Origin: Helopsaltes ochotensis | Lineage: Eukaryota; Chordata; Aves; Passeriformes; Locustellidae | NCBI GenBank assembly: GCA_013400155.1 | Contig: VXBM01000269.1 | Span: 537,403-601,402, forward strand | Length of the DNA: 64,000 bases | Reading direction: 5' to 3' | In this document: piece after piece, positions 12,119-26,155 of the stretch | Layout of the letters: the number at the start of each line of letters is the position of its first letter | Position numbering within the stretch: the stretch's first letter is position 1 | Program-made: the position numbers and the translations under genes | Notes under the pieces: model-generated | The model's database searches: none | What the model was told of the DNA's origin: nothing | Seen by the model: only the letters and a program-made list of their open reading frames with translations

Positions 12119-12627
12119 ATGTTGCTACATTCCTGGTCAGCTGTTCATTGGAGGCTCTTCTGGAAGAGCTTGAAATTTGGGCTGTATCTTCACTGCATGG
12201 TTCGGTGCTGTTTATACTCAGGCAAATGTAGTGTGAAGGGGTTTGAAATTCTGCCAGTAGTAAGAGTTGGATTTAAGCTACTGTTATGGAAAGCACCCCC
12301 AAAACAGGGAGGCTGTCCAGGTTTAGACCATGCAGAGGTGACACAGCAGCCTGACTGTATCGGAGGGATACGTATGTGCTGGGGATCTGTCCCAGAGCCT
12401 CGTTTCTCAGTGAGTGAATTTAGAGATGAGTTTAGGCCAGCATGGATCTCCAGGGAAGGATCTTCTCCCTCTCCCTCCCTCCTAAAAAGGGAGTTTGCCT
12501 TGAAGGAGCTCTTCTTACCAAGATATAACCCCCAAATGATTGAAGGGGAAAGATAACCAAGGGATTCAAGTGAAACAAGTCCTGATGCTTTTTCTGTTAG
12601 TCTTTCAAATAGAATCTGATGCAGCAC
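12119..12627. other. GC-richer block open on both strands
   Basis: A plus-strand frame (12119-12556) and a minus-strand frame (12190-12627), each 145 codons, overlap over about 370 bp. Neither translation has a signal peptide, a transmembrane run or a motif I recognise. The block stands out by higher GC content, a polypyrimidine patch near 12460-12482 and a minus-strand 'GGGTTATATCTTGG' (about 12521-12534) resembling an LTR TATA region. It could be an unrecognised LTR or other repeat, or chance. I do not call a gene. Confidence 0.25.
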
Positions 12628-15600
12628 CCTTCCTGCAGGAGAGGCTTGTCACCCAGGGTTCTGTGGAGGAGGCTGCTCTGCTCTGCTCTGCTCACACTCT
12701 AGGAGCTCCTGCTGTGTAGGGATGCAGCAGGTTTTGGTAAGAGTGTAGGGTTGGGTGTGCTTACCTTTGTGGAGCTGTGAATGGCTAATTTGAAAGTCAG
12801 GGAGTAGAAAAATGAAACCTCCGTCTCTTGTGGAAGTGGCAAATAATAATCTCTGTTGTGAGGGTGACTTGGTTTACTCTCATTGCAATAGAAAGTAGGA
12901 GATGTTGTAAGTGATATGAGACCATATCACAATCCATAAATCAATCCGTGTTTTTTGAAATGGAGTGTGGGATGTGAGGTGTGTGCATGTCTGTGTTTAT
13001 CAGCAATGGACACCCTAGAGCATTTCATGGGAAACAGCTAAAAGTGATAGCAGAGAATAGTCCTGGAATAAGACTCAAATGAATAAAATTGTGAATATTT
13101 TCATGATACTTGTTTTTAATCAGATGCCTAGCAAGGGAGTTGAAGGAGGGCACTGGAGTGGTTTGAAGCTGAAAATCAAGCATTTTTATGGAAATAGACT
13201 CATTAAAACTGCCTGTTATAGAAAGGCAACTGTTTTTCTCTGAACATGATATTTGTTCAATAATTGAAATATGTTTCTAAAAAAATACTGTACTTTTCAG
13301 TTTTGTGGGTTTTTTTCTTTTTTTGGTTATATGATTCATGAATGCCATTTATAAGTAGACTAGATACCTTGCCCCAGAAAACCTTGAACATATCTACCTA
13401 CTTTTTACTGATCTGGTAATGTAACCAACCCAACCTGCAAAATAAAGATTTATTTCATTACCTATAGATAAATTACTAATTTAGATCAGTAAGTAGAGAT
13501 GTGGTTCTACATCACAGGATGCATTGTCTGATGCTGGTGAAGTAAACTCAAGTAGCTTGAAATTCTTTCCATTATTTAAAATACTTATATGATCTATTAC
13601 CTTTTTTTACAATATCTTTAGAAACTATTTTAAAGCAGTTCTTTCACTTTGAACCTTGTCTTATACCTGAACCAATAGACCTTGTTACTGCATTCGCATA
13701 CAAGTTTGGAGAAGCTCCTTGATTACTTATCATAGTTATACTGCCATGTTTTTAACCTTCCTGTCAGTTCTAAAATTCTAGAATGCTATTTAGTTTTTAT
13801 TTTCACCACACAGAGTGACAGCCTTGGCTTAAAGATGTCTATTCAGTTTACTCCAGCTTCAGTATTTGCTGTCAGAGGGTGCAAGGCAGGGCAGCTGCTC
13901 CCTGTGGGATGGGGAGCTCAGAGCCAAGGGGAATCCTGAGGCCAGTGAGGCAGAGATTGCCAGGCACATGGTGGTGATGAGGCTGCAGCTGGGGAGGGAT
14001 GGTCAGCCTTGACTGTGGCTTCCCCACAGGGTATCTGGGAGCCTCTTCTTCCTTCCCACCCCAAAATTTTTCACAAGTATTATCAACCCAAGTTGGCTGT
14101 TACACTAACCTCCTAATTCAGCCCTCAGGCTGGTCAGCCTTCAGCAGGGTTCTGGCGTGGAGACCTCCTGAGGTCTGCTGGGGTGACTGAGTGCCCCACA
14201 CATTCAGAATTCAGTTTCATGGGTCTCCCACTTAGAGAGTATGATTTACTTAATTCGTTTTTATTTTTATGTTTAACTTAAATTCAAAACTACGTAAGAC
14301 TCTTTTTCTTATAAGATGAGCAGTGTGAGTCAACCCTTTTATGTATATAATCTGGTTTTATATTGCAGAGTCAAAGACTCCACAAGAAAGGAAAATGCTG
14401 TGCAACCTGCAGTATAAATCCTTAAAATAGATCCTCTGAGTCTTAAAGTTACCAGCTTCACACAGCTCACTGTACAAAAATGTGTTGGCCAGAATACCCG
14501 TTTTAAACATTTATTTATAATTTCTTTGACATCCTCTCCCTTTTTTAAGTATCTGAAGTAGACCTTTCAAGGTTGTGGCATTTCCCCCCACCTCCTTCTC
14601 TGATGGGACAAAAAGGTTGCTCCTGTCGTGCCCCTGGAGCCCAAGTGAGACAAGAATCAGTACCTTGTTAGGCTGAGAGCATCCCAGTTTCTCCAGGGAT
14701 GGAAAGCCATGCTGTTGCAAGCAAGATGACCCAAGTTCACTTGGTTTGGTTGCATTGTGTATATTGATATTGGTTCTTTTGTTGCTTGGCTGACTTTTTA
14801 CTTAACAACCCTCCTGGTTTGAAGTCTAGCAGCATGCTGGAGACCGGCTGAACCTGAGAGGCGCTGGTGATCTATTGTGTGGGAATTAATTGTCTGAAGT
14901 TGTGGTTTGCGATTCAGTAAATGCTCATCAGTTCTTGTGGCAGATGCCATTAGTTACGGTTTACCTTTAGGCAGAAGGTTCGCCAGCTCCTTTTGTAGCA
15001 AGTTCACTGGTACCAGAGAAGGACATAGTGTGCATATGGAATATTCACCCCCTTCCAGAGCCACCCAGTCTTCTGCAGATTTTTTTTTTCTTTTTCTATG
15101 CATTGCATTATTTGCTGTTTATTGATGGGGGGTTTTTTCACCTTTTCAATCTAATTTTGTTTACAATATGTCTATGTAGGTAAACTGGTTTATATCTTTA
15201 ACTTTAGGTGAAGTTAGACAATTTTGTGTAACTCGTGGCAAAATTGCATGTGAGGTGCAAAAAAAAAAAACTTGCTGGAATGCAAGTTTTCATGGAAAAA
15301 GATACAGAGGAAGGCAGACAACATTGAGGTGGGTCACACTTTGTGTATGGCAGCATCAGGGATTGCTTGCAGAGTGCTGCTTGCAAGCCAATTAACTGGC
15401 TGTGTTCTCGGTGCCTGTTTCCTAGGCACATATTCCCACTGCTAGTGCATGACCTGCAGGCTGTGCGCACAGGGTATTGAGGGTAGAATTTTATAGCACT
15501 TTTTTTTTGTGAATTCTTTTTAAAGTAGATAAGCTATGAGAATCTGCACCATGCCTATAGACAGAGTATGTTCTGTACAGAACATCTGGTGACCCTCTCA

Positions 15601-18000
15601 GCTCGCTCTATAAACCGTAGAGCACCAGCTGGTGGCCTTTGTGTTGGCATTTTCATCAGGTTTCTGAGGAGGCTGGCTTGATCAATACAGCTCAGTGAGA
15701 TCTACTGATTACACAATTCTCTTTTCCCAAGATAAACAGCAAGTTTGTAGTTGCTCAGTGTACTTTATTTTCTAGCAGCTATATCCAACCGCACCTGTCA
15801 GTTTGCTTGTGTCCCAGGAAAGGATTCAGATCACTTCAGATCTCTTTTGTCTCCCCCACTGTTGTTAGCTGGTGGACTTTCTCCAGCAGAAAAGGAGAAA
15901 GTTGGTTTTTAGGATCTGAGCCAGTCACTGCAGATTTCAGAGCAGTGACCATAATGTGAAACAAAGGTTTTGAGATTTTCAGAGGGCACATTCTAAAGCT
16001 GAGTGTAGTACTTTAAAAAAGAGAAGGACTGTCTCAAGGTAGCATACTAATCCTATGAATCAATAACAAAATTATATAGTGTGTCTGACCTACTAACACT
16101 GATTTTAGGGTTTTTTTCTGAATACAAACATATTTTTTTGTTGTTTCCAAGACTATGCTTGGAACTGTGAGTTCCATTATGTGTTATTACCTCTATAACT
16201 GTGTACCTGCTCTTTTCTTGTACATTGACAGACATGTCAATCTCAAGTTTCGGGAATTTTAAGTCTCCAGTGCACGTTAAAACTCTAGGCTCAGTGTGAG
16301 TATTGGGCCTCTTGAGCAAACTATATGCCAGTCAAGAAAAAGCAGCAGTTAATCAAGCCTGTCTGGATATCTGCAAACCTCTGTGCTCCATGTTAATGGG
16401 CAAGTCTCTCAAAATGCCTTTTTCTCCCTGGATTTGGTAAAACAGTTATTTTTCTCTTTGAAAATGCAGGTCTTTTACTATTTGGAAAATATGTGCTAAA
16501 TAACACAAAATAGTTAGATGAGACCTAGCATTCCTATAATCACATTTTCCCCAGGATTGCTCTTGCTTTTTAGTAATCTATTTACTGCTGTAAGAATGCT
16601 GCAATTACTGGACCCAGGCATACTTACTGAAGGACTTTCCAAGTAGCTCTGTAAGAGATATGTTATTCTTCAATTTGGCTTCCTGCTAGGGAATTACAGC
16701 CATTCCCTTCATGTATTTTTTCTTCTGGTACACAGATTCTCTTCTGACATGAACAGACCAAGTTTCATTGATAACAACATTTGCTTTTGAGCTCTTTTTC
16801 CTCTCCCCAACTTTAAGTGATATTGCTTCAAGAAACTCATCGCATCAGCTTGCATTATTTGTTTTGATAAATGTAATGGCTTGACCATCCCTCTTGCTGG
16901 GGCTGCAAGCCTGATATTGATGGAAAATCCATGCAAAAAGAAGGGAAGAATTCAGTGAGGCTGAACAGATGGAATTGACTTCTCTTGTCTTTTTTTTTTC
17001 TAAATAATTTTGATACTCAGGGTCTTGAGTGTCTGTTGTCCTGAAACCCATTCACCGACTTCTAAAACTGTGAGGAGAATCTAAAAGCACACTACTGTGG
17101 CAATGCAAAATGAAGGCAGCAGGAAAACAGGGCTGGTTTTACACAGCAAGTAGAAAGGATTTGAGGAACCTAATACAAGGGTTAATAAATGCTCTTGAGG
17201 GTAGGAGCAGCCTGAGTTTCCTAATGAGTATGTTACTGAATTTCAGGCAACTGTTTCACCAAAATTATCATCTTTGTTTTCTTTGAAACCAGACTGACCT
17301 GCAGCTGAACTGTGCTGAGAGTTTTAACAGAATTATACCAGCTGTTAATTGTTAGAAAAACCCTGTGCTAGACTCACAGCTGGTATAAACTGATGCAATT
17401 ACATTGTGTTCAGGGGACCTCTGCTTGTCACATCAACCTGGGGTCTGGTGTTCCGTGTTTTTCTGAGGCTGATGGGCAGCATGTGACTGCTATTTTCCTT
17501 ACATGCTGTGCTGTTTCATTTACTGTGAGGTGGGGAAAATATCTAAGTTCAGTTTTGCTCAGATTTTGAAGAGACCTTTTACCACCTCTAATGCTTCCCT
17601 GCTCTCGAAGTGTGCAGCGTGCCAAGGTTTTCCTAGCTGGGATCAGCCATCACTGTTATGGAACCTCCCTAATGTAGGCAAAAATGTGTGTGAGACTTTA
17701 TTTCACAGCATAGTGCAAAAGTAGTTAAAGGAGGTCCAATTTTCAAGGAGAAACTGTATTGTTGAAGGATTCCCATGTGAGCAGTGTCTGCATTGCAGTC
17801 TTAGCCGCTGGTTTGCAAAAGAGGTGGAAGAAAGGGGATGAAATTGGTGGGCTCAACTTTTCCTGGTTGTCTGCTCCTTAGGAAAATTGTAACTAAGGAC
17901 AACTATAACTAAAGCTTTGTCCTTTATACAGATTCAGCTCCTCTTTAAGTTGGTTGGTTTTCAATATCAGATAAAAGTTTTAATTAATAGCTTAATCTCT
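12628..18000. other. Noncoding, nothing nameable
   Basis: Mostly unique AT-rich DNA. A short (CTCTG)n run lies at 12674-12692. A GC-richer segment at about 13865-14190 contains an acceptor-like 'TTCCCCACAG' near 14021-14030, but no matching donor or recognisable coding sequence. Short A/T runs lie near 15080 and 15261. No transposon is recognised. Confidence 0.45.
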
Positions 18001-21000
18001 TAATCTCTTTCAGTAGTTCTCTTTTAGTGCTCTTAAATTATAAAATTCCTGGGAGATGGGTGCTATTTAAGTCCACAGGAACCTGAAAGAATGCTAAGCT
18101 GATTTTGTCCAGAGCTGCATAAGCTGGTAATTGTCTACAGTAATGCAATGTCTGTGATAAGATGAGATTTTTTCCCTTGTAATTTGGACACCATGACATG
18201 ATAGCTCTATGGTATAGGTGCTGTTTGGTAGCTCTTGCTTACTCCTATGTCTTCAAAACAACTAAAGGTAAATAAATATATGGTGAAGACATTTTGAACA
18301 TTTAGGTTCTTGGATGTTTAAACAGGGACTTTTTTCAGATGATTACTGCTTGGCATTTTCCAAAGCAAGGGATTGTCTCCAAGTGAATGTGCTGGAATGA
18401 GATATCAAATCCACTGTGTCTTTGCTCCCTAGGTAGCCTGTTATAGCTGGAGGGAAGGGCAGCCAAATGTTAAATTATATGTCTCAGACCATAGATACTA
18501 ATTTCAGAGATAGCATTAAAATAGTGAAAACAATTAGCACCCTTCCTTGGGCTGATAACTTTCAATGGGGGAAAATAACTACCCCTCCAAAATCCCCCAT
18601 AACTCCCCCCCACTGTAATGCTTCCATTTTTTTTTTCTTGTACCTCTTTTTAATTCACAATGGCCTAAGTTAATTCTCTCTCCTTCTATAAAGTATTCCT
18701 AATGACCAAAGGGAGCTATTCCTTATGTGTAAGATGTGGGTATGAATTTCTAGTCTATTTTAATATGGTTTAGCAGGTGGAAGAGGGAGCAGAATTTCTT
18801 TCAGGTGGCCAGGTACACCTTGGAGTAGCAGCAGCAGGTGAACTGCTGGCCCCTAGTGGTAAATGGGAAGTAACTGGAGAGTCTGAGTATCCCTTGCTCA
18901 AAGATGATGTTTTCTGATGTTATGTCATGTAAGTTACACCAAGATTTGATGTATAACTGAGACCATGGCTGTGATTTAGTTTCAGTTACATGAATTATTT
19001 AGTATGATTCAGATAATCTTGAAATTAAATGCTCTTCATTTTAACTAAATGAAAGAAAGCTCAAGCTGTGTGTGATCACTGGAGGAATAAGATTTGTGTA
19101 TTAAGGGCCAAGGGTAGAGTCATTTGAAGGGAACAAGCAGTCAGTATTTTATAATTTCTGTATGGAGGAAAAGCTTTTGTCAGGCTGGTTGTGACAGACA
19201 CATAGATGTCATTGTAAAACACAATCATCTGAAGGTACTTATTTTATTTCTTTTCCAAGTGAATCCATAAAGAGATACATCTCTCCCTGGGATGTGTGGG
19301 CAGTTAATGAGGACAATAATATAAAGGCCAGTTTGGCAGCCTACAGGTAAGTGTTGTGTTACAGGGCTGATCTCTGCTCACCTGGGGCAGCAGAAGCCAC
19401 AGAGAAAAGATGCAACATTCTCATTTTCAATACATCACCGAACTGTGCGCCAGTGCAGCAAGTGTTGCAGTGGTGCTCGTGTGATGAAATTTAGCAGTTG
19501 TCACATGAAAATTGTAGCCAAAACGTGCTGAATCTGTCCAGATGTCTCTAGGAGAGATGCTCATTATAGCAATACCTTAGAGGAATTCAAAGAAGGGAGG
19601 AAAATGCAAACCTCTCAGGACAGCTGAGAGGAGAAAAGCCTCCTTTATCAACCCAAGAAACAATTACTGTGAGAAGTGAGACATTTAGTCTTACAAATTT
19701 GTGTGTTGCCAGATGCTTTTACATTACTTCATTTTCTTTGATTAATGTGTCTGAATTAAAACTTACCCATTGCTCAACTTGTATTTATACTAGACATAGT
19801 TACTCTCAGCTTAGTGCAGCCTTTTTTTTTAGGACCATAAATAATGGTCCTGAGTCCTAATCACAGAAACTGGTGTAATTCAGAGGTTGAAGCAAAAGAT
19901 CTTTGCCAAGATAAAACGAGAATGGAATTTGATTTCCTTGCTCTGAATGGGGAGAGACTTTGGCATTGAGGTTGAGCTACTGTTTTCTGGTTAGCCCAGA
20001 CTAACTGCCATTTCTGCACAGATATTCCTTTCTGTAAGACCTCCTTCATCCTCACTCCTTTTTACTCTGAAGTGACAGAAAGGATCTGCTTACGCCTATG
20101 TGCACCTCAATAACAGTATTTCCCAAACGTTCCCTGGCAGGACATTTTGTCGTGACTAATAGTTTCTCTTTGTGTATCTATTTGCTCCCTTTCCCCCCGC
20201 CCTGTTCCCCCTTCCCTCCCCAAGACCAAGGCAGTAGAGCCCAGCTTCTTGCCTGCCTGACTGTGGGCTGGCTGGTGGCATTGGGGTTCTTAGGACCTGG
20301 GTGAAGAAAGTGGCAAAAGGAAGTTTAAAAATCCATAAGTTGCAAGAAGCAGAACAGCCAGGTGTTGTTTACTCAGTATGGCCTCCATGAAGTTTTTAGT
20401 ACTGTAGGGATTTTCATATTCAAGATTTATCTCTGAAAGTGTCAATATTTCAGCGGTTCCGGAGTCTTTTGGAGCTTTTCCCTGGGTGTCCCCACCTTGG
20501 AAGAATGTATTGCTTTACTGTAACTGCTGGAAGTCAGGCTTTGTGTTTGGTTCTTAGTGCTGTTCCCCTCATTCACAGGGAGCAGTGGCTTGGAAGAAAA
20601 GACTGATGCCCCTTCTGGCATTCATAATAAGATTTCCTTCCATTTACAGGGCCTTAACATTACTTACTCAGCTGTGCAGGGGTTGATGTCAGTGAATAGC
20701 TGCCTGAGTAATTTTTGAGTTATTTAACATGTTGAAAATAAGCCTGAAGCTGTCAGACAAGTAACATCCACATAGGTTTTTTTCTAGCTGCAGCCATTCT
20801 CAATTTCTGTGCTTATATTAGAGCTAAGCTAATAATAGTACTTTGGGTGATGTTTTGATGGGAAGCTTTGTTAATGCACTTGTGAGGACTAAAGAGACCA
20901 GTTAAGTCCGTGCTAGGAGTGTGAGAGAGCCAATGAAGCTAAACTGGAGATTGAAGGAATAGATGGAGCAGCTAGTTGTTATGCTAAAGCAGACAAAATA

Positions 21001-24000
21001 TGTGTGTGTAGGTCTTTGCATCACATTAACTAGAGAGTAGGTACAATACATTGTCATAAAGCTTCTTTTCTTCTTTAAGAAGAAATTGTTCGTTAAAACT
21101 GAGGCTAATTTTATAAATATGAGTATACAGGTATTCAGTTCCTTGTTACACGTTAGTAGTCATTCCCACCCTGAATCTTTTTTTCGGCGCTAGCCTATAA
21201 TTTAGCCCAAGTTAATCAGGAAGAAGGTGAGTGGTACATCTTTTTTGAGCTGTCAGCAGGTGACGTACAGAACGTGCCCGTGTCTGCAGTACCGTGCAGC
21301 AAAGTGGGGCCATCTGCAAGATCATTGGGTGACTTGGAGGTCAGGAGAAGAGCAGTGGCAATGAGAGCTGCATCTGCGAGAGCAGGGAATGCTGGTGAGG
21401 ATGCTGCTCTGGCAGTTCTGTGTCAAATGTGTCTGGTAGCATTGATGGAGTCAGTGGAACTTGTTGACTTGCTGCCTTTGAGATTTTTGTCTCAAGTGAC
21501 ACTTCTATGGGGTTAGTGGCGTGGATTAGCTGGCATCCACCACTGTCTAAGTAAGATATACTTGTTAGGAAAGTAAGATGAGGATATCTAATAATAAACA
21601 CAATAGTCTCTGCAGGACTGCAACCCTGTAGAAATCATAGATTTTTTTCTATTTAAATTAAGTCCAGAAAACCCCATGCTTTCTTAAAATTAATGGTTTT
21701 ATAATTGTGTCAATTAGGTGGAAAAAAAATATTGTATAATATATGTTTACTTCAGTGGCTGTATGTTTCCTTCTGTGTGGGAGGAGTTGTAGGGTGAGAT
21801 CTAAGCATATCCTGCCAGAGTTATTGTTTACTTTCTGGGTTTGCCTTACCCTTTTCTCTCTCCCTGTAGAATAACTGTATGAGATAAATTCGGTTCATTC
21901 TATGAAATTGTATAGATAAGCTTGATAACTATGCTAAAAATACTAAATTCTGTGGATTGGGTTTTATTTCCTTTGTTCATATTGAATAAGGCTCCAGAGA
22001 AAGAATTATATGGTATATGGTATTGTTTGGTGTTAGTAATATTGGCAGAAGACAGCTTTATATATTTGAGTACAATTTCCTTATCTAAGTCTGTGAAAGC
22101 ATCAAGGGCAGCACAAAGGAACAGGACAGGGTGAGGGTAGGAAACATGATGAAAAAGGTATTGAAACATGAAAATACATTAAATAATATACATAAATACA
22201 TTAAATGAAAACACAGAAATGCTCGCCGTTAAGGAGTAAGCCAGCATGTGAAGCCCTGTGGCAGGAAAACCACTGCACACGTACTGGTTGCTGATTGCCA
22301 CTGTCAGCTTGTCTTTGTTACTTCCCAGCAGAGAATTTTGGTACAATTTTCAAACATGGTGTAGAGAAACTGGCAGCCAGCTGGGTTAAAGGCTCATCTG
22401 GGGCTGCCCAGGGACACAAGGCGGTTGCAGAACACTGCCCGTGGGAGGCTTTCTTCTGTCTTCCCCTGCATAGCTCAGTGTGGCAGCTTTGTAGTGAAAG
22501 CACAGCACTTTCAGTTTGACTTTCAGCTGCGTGTGTTCTTTTGATTGCAGAAAACTGGTCAGTGTAGGGTCACAAAAATTCCCGTAAATTACCTCCGTGG
22601 AGAGTAGTGGAGGCCACCAGTGCCTGTTACATTGTGGGAGATATTGACTGTAATCTGTGTACAATATACAAAGGTAGCAGAGCCAGATCTTCCCACCTAG
22701 GAGCGGCAGGTTTCTGTCCAGATTGAACCCTGTTTTGCATGTGAGGAAGATGATGGGGTCACTGCTTCATATTTCGTGTATCCCCCGTTTCTCCAAGTGC
22801 ACAGTTTGCTCACAGCGTATGTAAGCAGATACGCTCCTCTCTTGAATTCCCTTTGTGATTTCCTGGCATGCTTTGCTTTTTGCCCTCCACTTCGTACATG
22901 GACAAGTGGTAAAGCTTGAAAGCAAATGTGCAAGAATAAACAGATTGTCCACGCTCTGTATCCCTTACAGACAATGCAGACTTTGAAATGCTTTTTGTTT
23001 CAGCTAGAAATGTCAAAATAATCAGAGGCTGGAAAGCTACTGCTTTGCATAAAGGGAAAATGTTGACACCATTTTCACTTGCATCAAGGCCCTTAATGAG
23101 CCTTGTTCAGGAAGAGAGGACTAACACAAGTAATTGTATTTCTCTTTGGGATTACCCTGTCAGCTACAGTTCTCCTTTTCAGAAAAGCAGAATAGTATTT
23201 TTATGCTAATTAGAAATTTAATATATATTGAGGGCTGAGACTCTTTTATACCTGGAATATGAAGCTTCCAATCACCCTGCAAAATTGAATAACCGTTTCT
23301 ACCACTGTGTGTTGAGAGCACCCTTGCAGATGTGATGTGGGGCTGTAAATGAGTCAATGGTAGATCACTGTCCTGACCTTGTCTTGGCTTCTGAGTCATT
23401 TATGAAGTGTGATATCTTTGGATGGTGTAATCGAATAGGATGCCTCTTCTTGAGATTTCTCAAACACATTTGGTCTCTTACCTGGTACAGATATGCTTCC
23501 AGGGATGGAACAGGGACTTTTTAAGCAGTTAAAGCATTGACAAATGGAAACTAGGGGACGTGGTCCCGCTTCGCTTCGTGGGATTTAACATGCAAAGGCT
23601 ATTAATACCAATGGTGCTAATGCTTTTAAATTCTGCTAGTATTCAAATGTAAAAAATATGCAAATTTATGAAAAATATGCTCTTTTTTTTAGCCAGGATT
23701 GTCTGAAAACTGACATATGCTGTTCTAGATTTTCCTGCTTTCTTTTGCTTTTATGAAGAAATATAGCAATCACAAGCTTTATTAAATGGATGTCATCACT
23801 CACTGGTTTCTGTACTGTGTAGCTTTCTCTGGTGATTCCACTGTCACCATTCCAGGTACAAAGGCTGTTCATGTGTGATCTGTACACAATGTGAAGTATT
23901 TTTTTTAATACACAGACCTTTATAAGATAATTTTGGGAAAGAATTGGTTTAATACTGGGCCAAAGTCAAAAGAGAATGCCAAAATCCAAATTCAGGTTCC

Positions 24001-24052
24001 TAAAGACTGCAAAATATTTCAGGGGAACTAGCTTAAAAGTCTCTTTCTTTCC

Positions 24053-24053
<1 letters not shown>
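18001..24053. other. Noncoding, nothing nameable
   Basis: Unique AT-rich sequence with a few moderately GC-rich patches (about 20170-20300, 21240-21500 and 22330-22500). Open frames reach 92 codons but resemble no family and are mirrored by antisense frames. No gene, RNA or clear repeat is recognised. Confidence 0.45.

Positions 24054-24119
<66 letters not shown>
24054..24119. repeat. Poly-A run, 66 bases
   Basis: Sixty-six uninterrupted A residues, preceded by 'CTTTCTTTCCC' and followed by 'TTAGGTATTTAG'. I see no AATAAA signal close upstream, no gene-like sequence upstream and no flanking target duplication. It is therefore not obviously the tail of a processed pseudogene or SINE. It may be a simple mononucleotide expansion. 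The exact length could be a sequencing artefact. Confidence 0.9.
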
Positions 24120-24121
<2 letters not shown>

Positions 24122-26155
24122 AGGTATTTAGAAGCAATATTGTTATAATAGGGTTTTTTTGTCATTGTTAGTATAGAAGCAGATTTTTGTGTTCAACCAG
24201 TGCTGATATAAATACACAAATAAACACAATAAAATATCAAGGGGCTGGATTAAAAACCTCAAATATTACTATCTCTGTATTCTTCCATTACTCTTCATCT
24301 ACTTCCTAAGTGATACTTCCTGGTCATGCAATGATTTTAAAGGACTTTCAACTTGTAAAAATGTGAAAAATTTATTTGCTTATACACATCTGCAATATTT
24401 ACTTTTTTGTTGTTGGTGTTAAAGATTTTGAATTTATTTTGCTTTGTGATTATATTATTGCTGAGGGCCTAATTTTAACAGCTATCATTTTAACTGGGTT
24501 TATATTTTCATTGGAGCCTCACCTCTAAAAATTAGATTTAAACCTCATATTAGATTTAAACCTCCTATCAGTAATAAGGACTGACTTGCTTGCTCCTGAG
24601 TGCTTTGATTTCTTGTCCTCATCTCTAGAAGGTCACAACTTCTGGCTGTCCCTCAGTTTTCATACAAAATGAGATCCTTTAGATGCATTTTGTGTTTCAG
24701 CCTAACAAATAATATTTGGTTACGTACTTAATGAAAAAGATTGCTGGTGGATGCTCTTGTGCTACTTTTAGTTGTTATCTGTGCTCATTGATCCGTGACA
24801 GGAGTTTAATTACACGAAAAATGAATGTCAATGGATGTAGAAAGAAATAAATCTTTTAAATCTGTGCATCATCGTTTACTGGAATTACTGAGTTTACTGC
24901 ACTTCCTCAGAAGAAAGACCTTTAAGAAAGGTTGGATTGGAGCTATAATGTACTGTGTGTCTGCATCCTTCAGCACCGTGTTTAAGCTGTCTCTCACTGC
25001 TTTTAAAATGATGGTCTGGAACAATAAGCTGACTTATAGAGGAGAGCTTTGTAGACTTCAGGTGATCTGTCTTTATGTGATATCTCATGTTTATATTGGG
25101 TTGATTTGCTGTGGATTTATTTTAGCCACACGAAGAATGGCAATAATTAGCTATGAAAGGGTAGGAAGCAGGCTTAACTCTTACCCCAATAACATATCAA
25201 AAAAAGTTATTGACTGAACCTAGCTGTCTCTTAACTCTCAAAGTGGCAACATTTTGGTTGAGTGGAAAATACAGACTTCATTCTGTTTTGCTGCAAGAAA
25301 GTGCATTCTGGAGAATTTTTTTGAATATAACATATTGTTTAGCCATCACGAGCTGTGTTTTCCATATTGTGGGATTCAAGACATTCATATGTCTGTGAGG
25401 CAGAGGACTAATTGGTCTTTAGGTCAGTATCTTGTAATGCTCTCTGAAAATAACAGTAGTTGTGTGAAATGGTTGTTGCTAATCTCTGTTCCCAGGCTAA
25501 AAATTATTAAAGATTTTTGGCTGCATTTTCTGGCAGTCTACTGAATTGCTGGGTGAAAATAGAGTCATTTAGAACAATTCACCTTTCTTTAACTCTGTTT
25601 TGTAAGTGAATTTCCCAAACAGTTTGATAAAGCCTTTAATTACAGAAGCCGTGGAATAAATATCCGTAGGACAATGCAGGTACCATTTAAAGCTCAGCTA
25701 CATCACCTTTATGGCAATCATGCTTGAAGTCAACTAATGAGCGTGGAGTTCACGAGAGAGCAGATATTGGCAGGATAACACACACTTTGCTGCAACCACA
25801 AAAGGTCATCGGATTTTTAAGCTTTCAGTTAGCAAACAGCTACCTAAATGGGCAGGAACCAGGACTGATATTTCAGCCGTGGTCACAGTAAAGTCACTTA
25901 AATACATAAGTAAAAGCAGTGAAAATCCGTCAGCTTCCATCGCCAGGGCAGCAGGGAGAAAGCAGACCTGACCTTGGTGGCTCTTACCTACCTTCCCTGC
26001 ACTGAGTCCATGCAACCACTACTCCAAGGGGTTCGCGTTTGTCCCCCACCCATGCACTCATCGACTTCAGACATTAAATCACAGATTCAACTGTCCCTTC
26101 ATTTCAAACAAAACCCCAAACCTTTCTATTAAGTAGTAATCAAACCATTTTAGAG
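24120..26155. other. Noncoding, one 130-codon open frame
   Basis: AT-rich unique DNA. A tandem duplication lies at 24531-24566. The frame at 24825-25217 is 130 codons long, Leu/Ile/Tyr-rich with a hydrophobic stretch near residues 82-100. It matches no family I know, has weak ATG context and is within the range expected by chance in 64 kb. It is not called as a gene. Confidence 0.4.
24531..24566. repeat. 18-bp tandem duplication
   Basis: ATTAGATTTAAACCTC occurs twice head to tail (24531 and 24549). The 18-bp units differ only in the penultimate base (AT versus CT). This is a simple recent slippage or duplication. Confidence 0.85.

Noticed and set aside
13995..14190. Possible exon after an acceptor-like TTCCCCACAG
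   Set aside because: No donor, and the 63-codon frame resembles nothing known.
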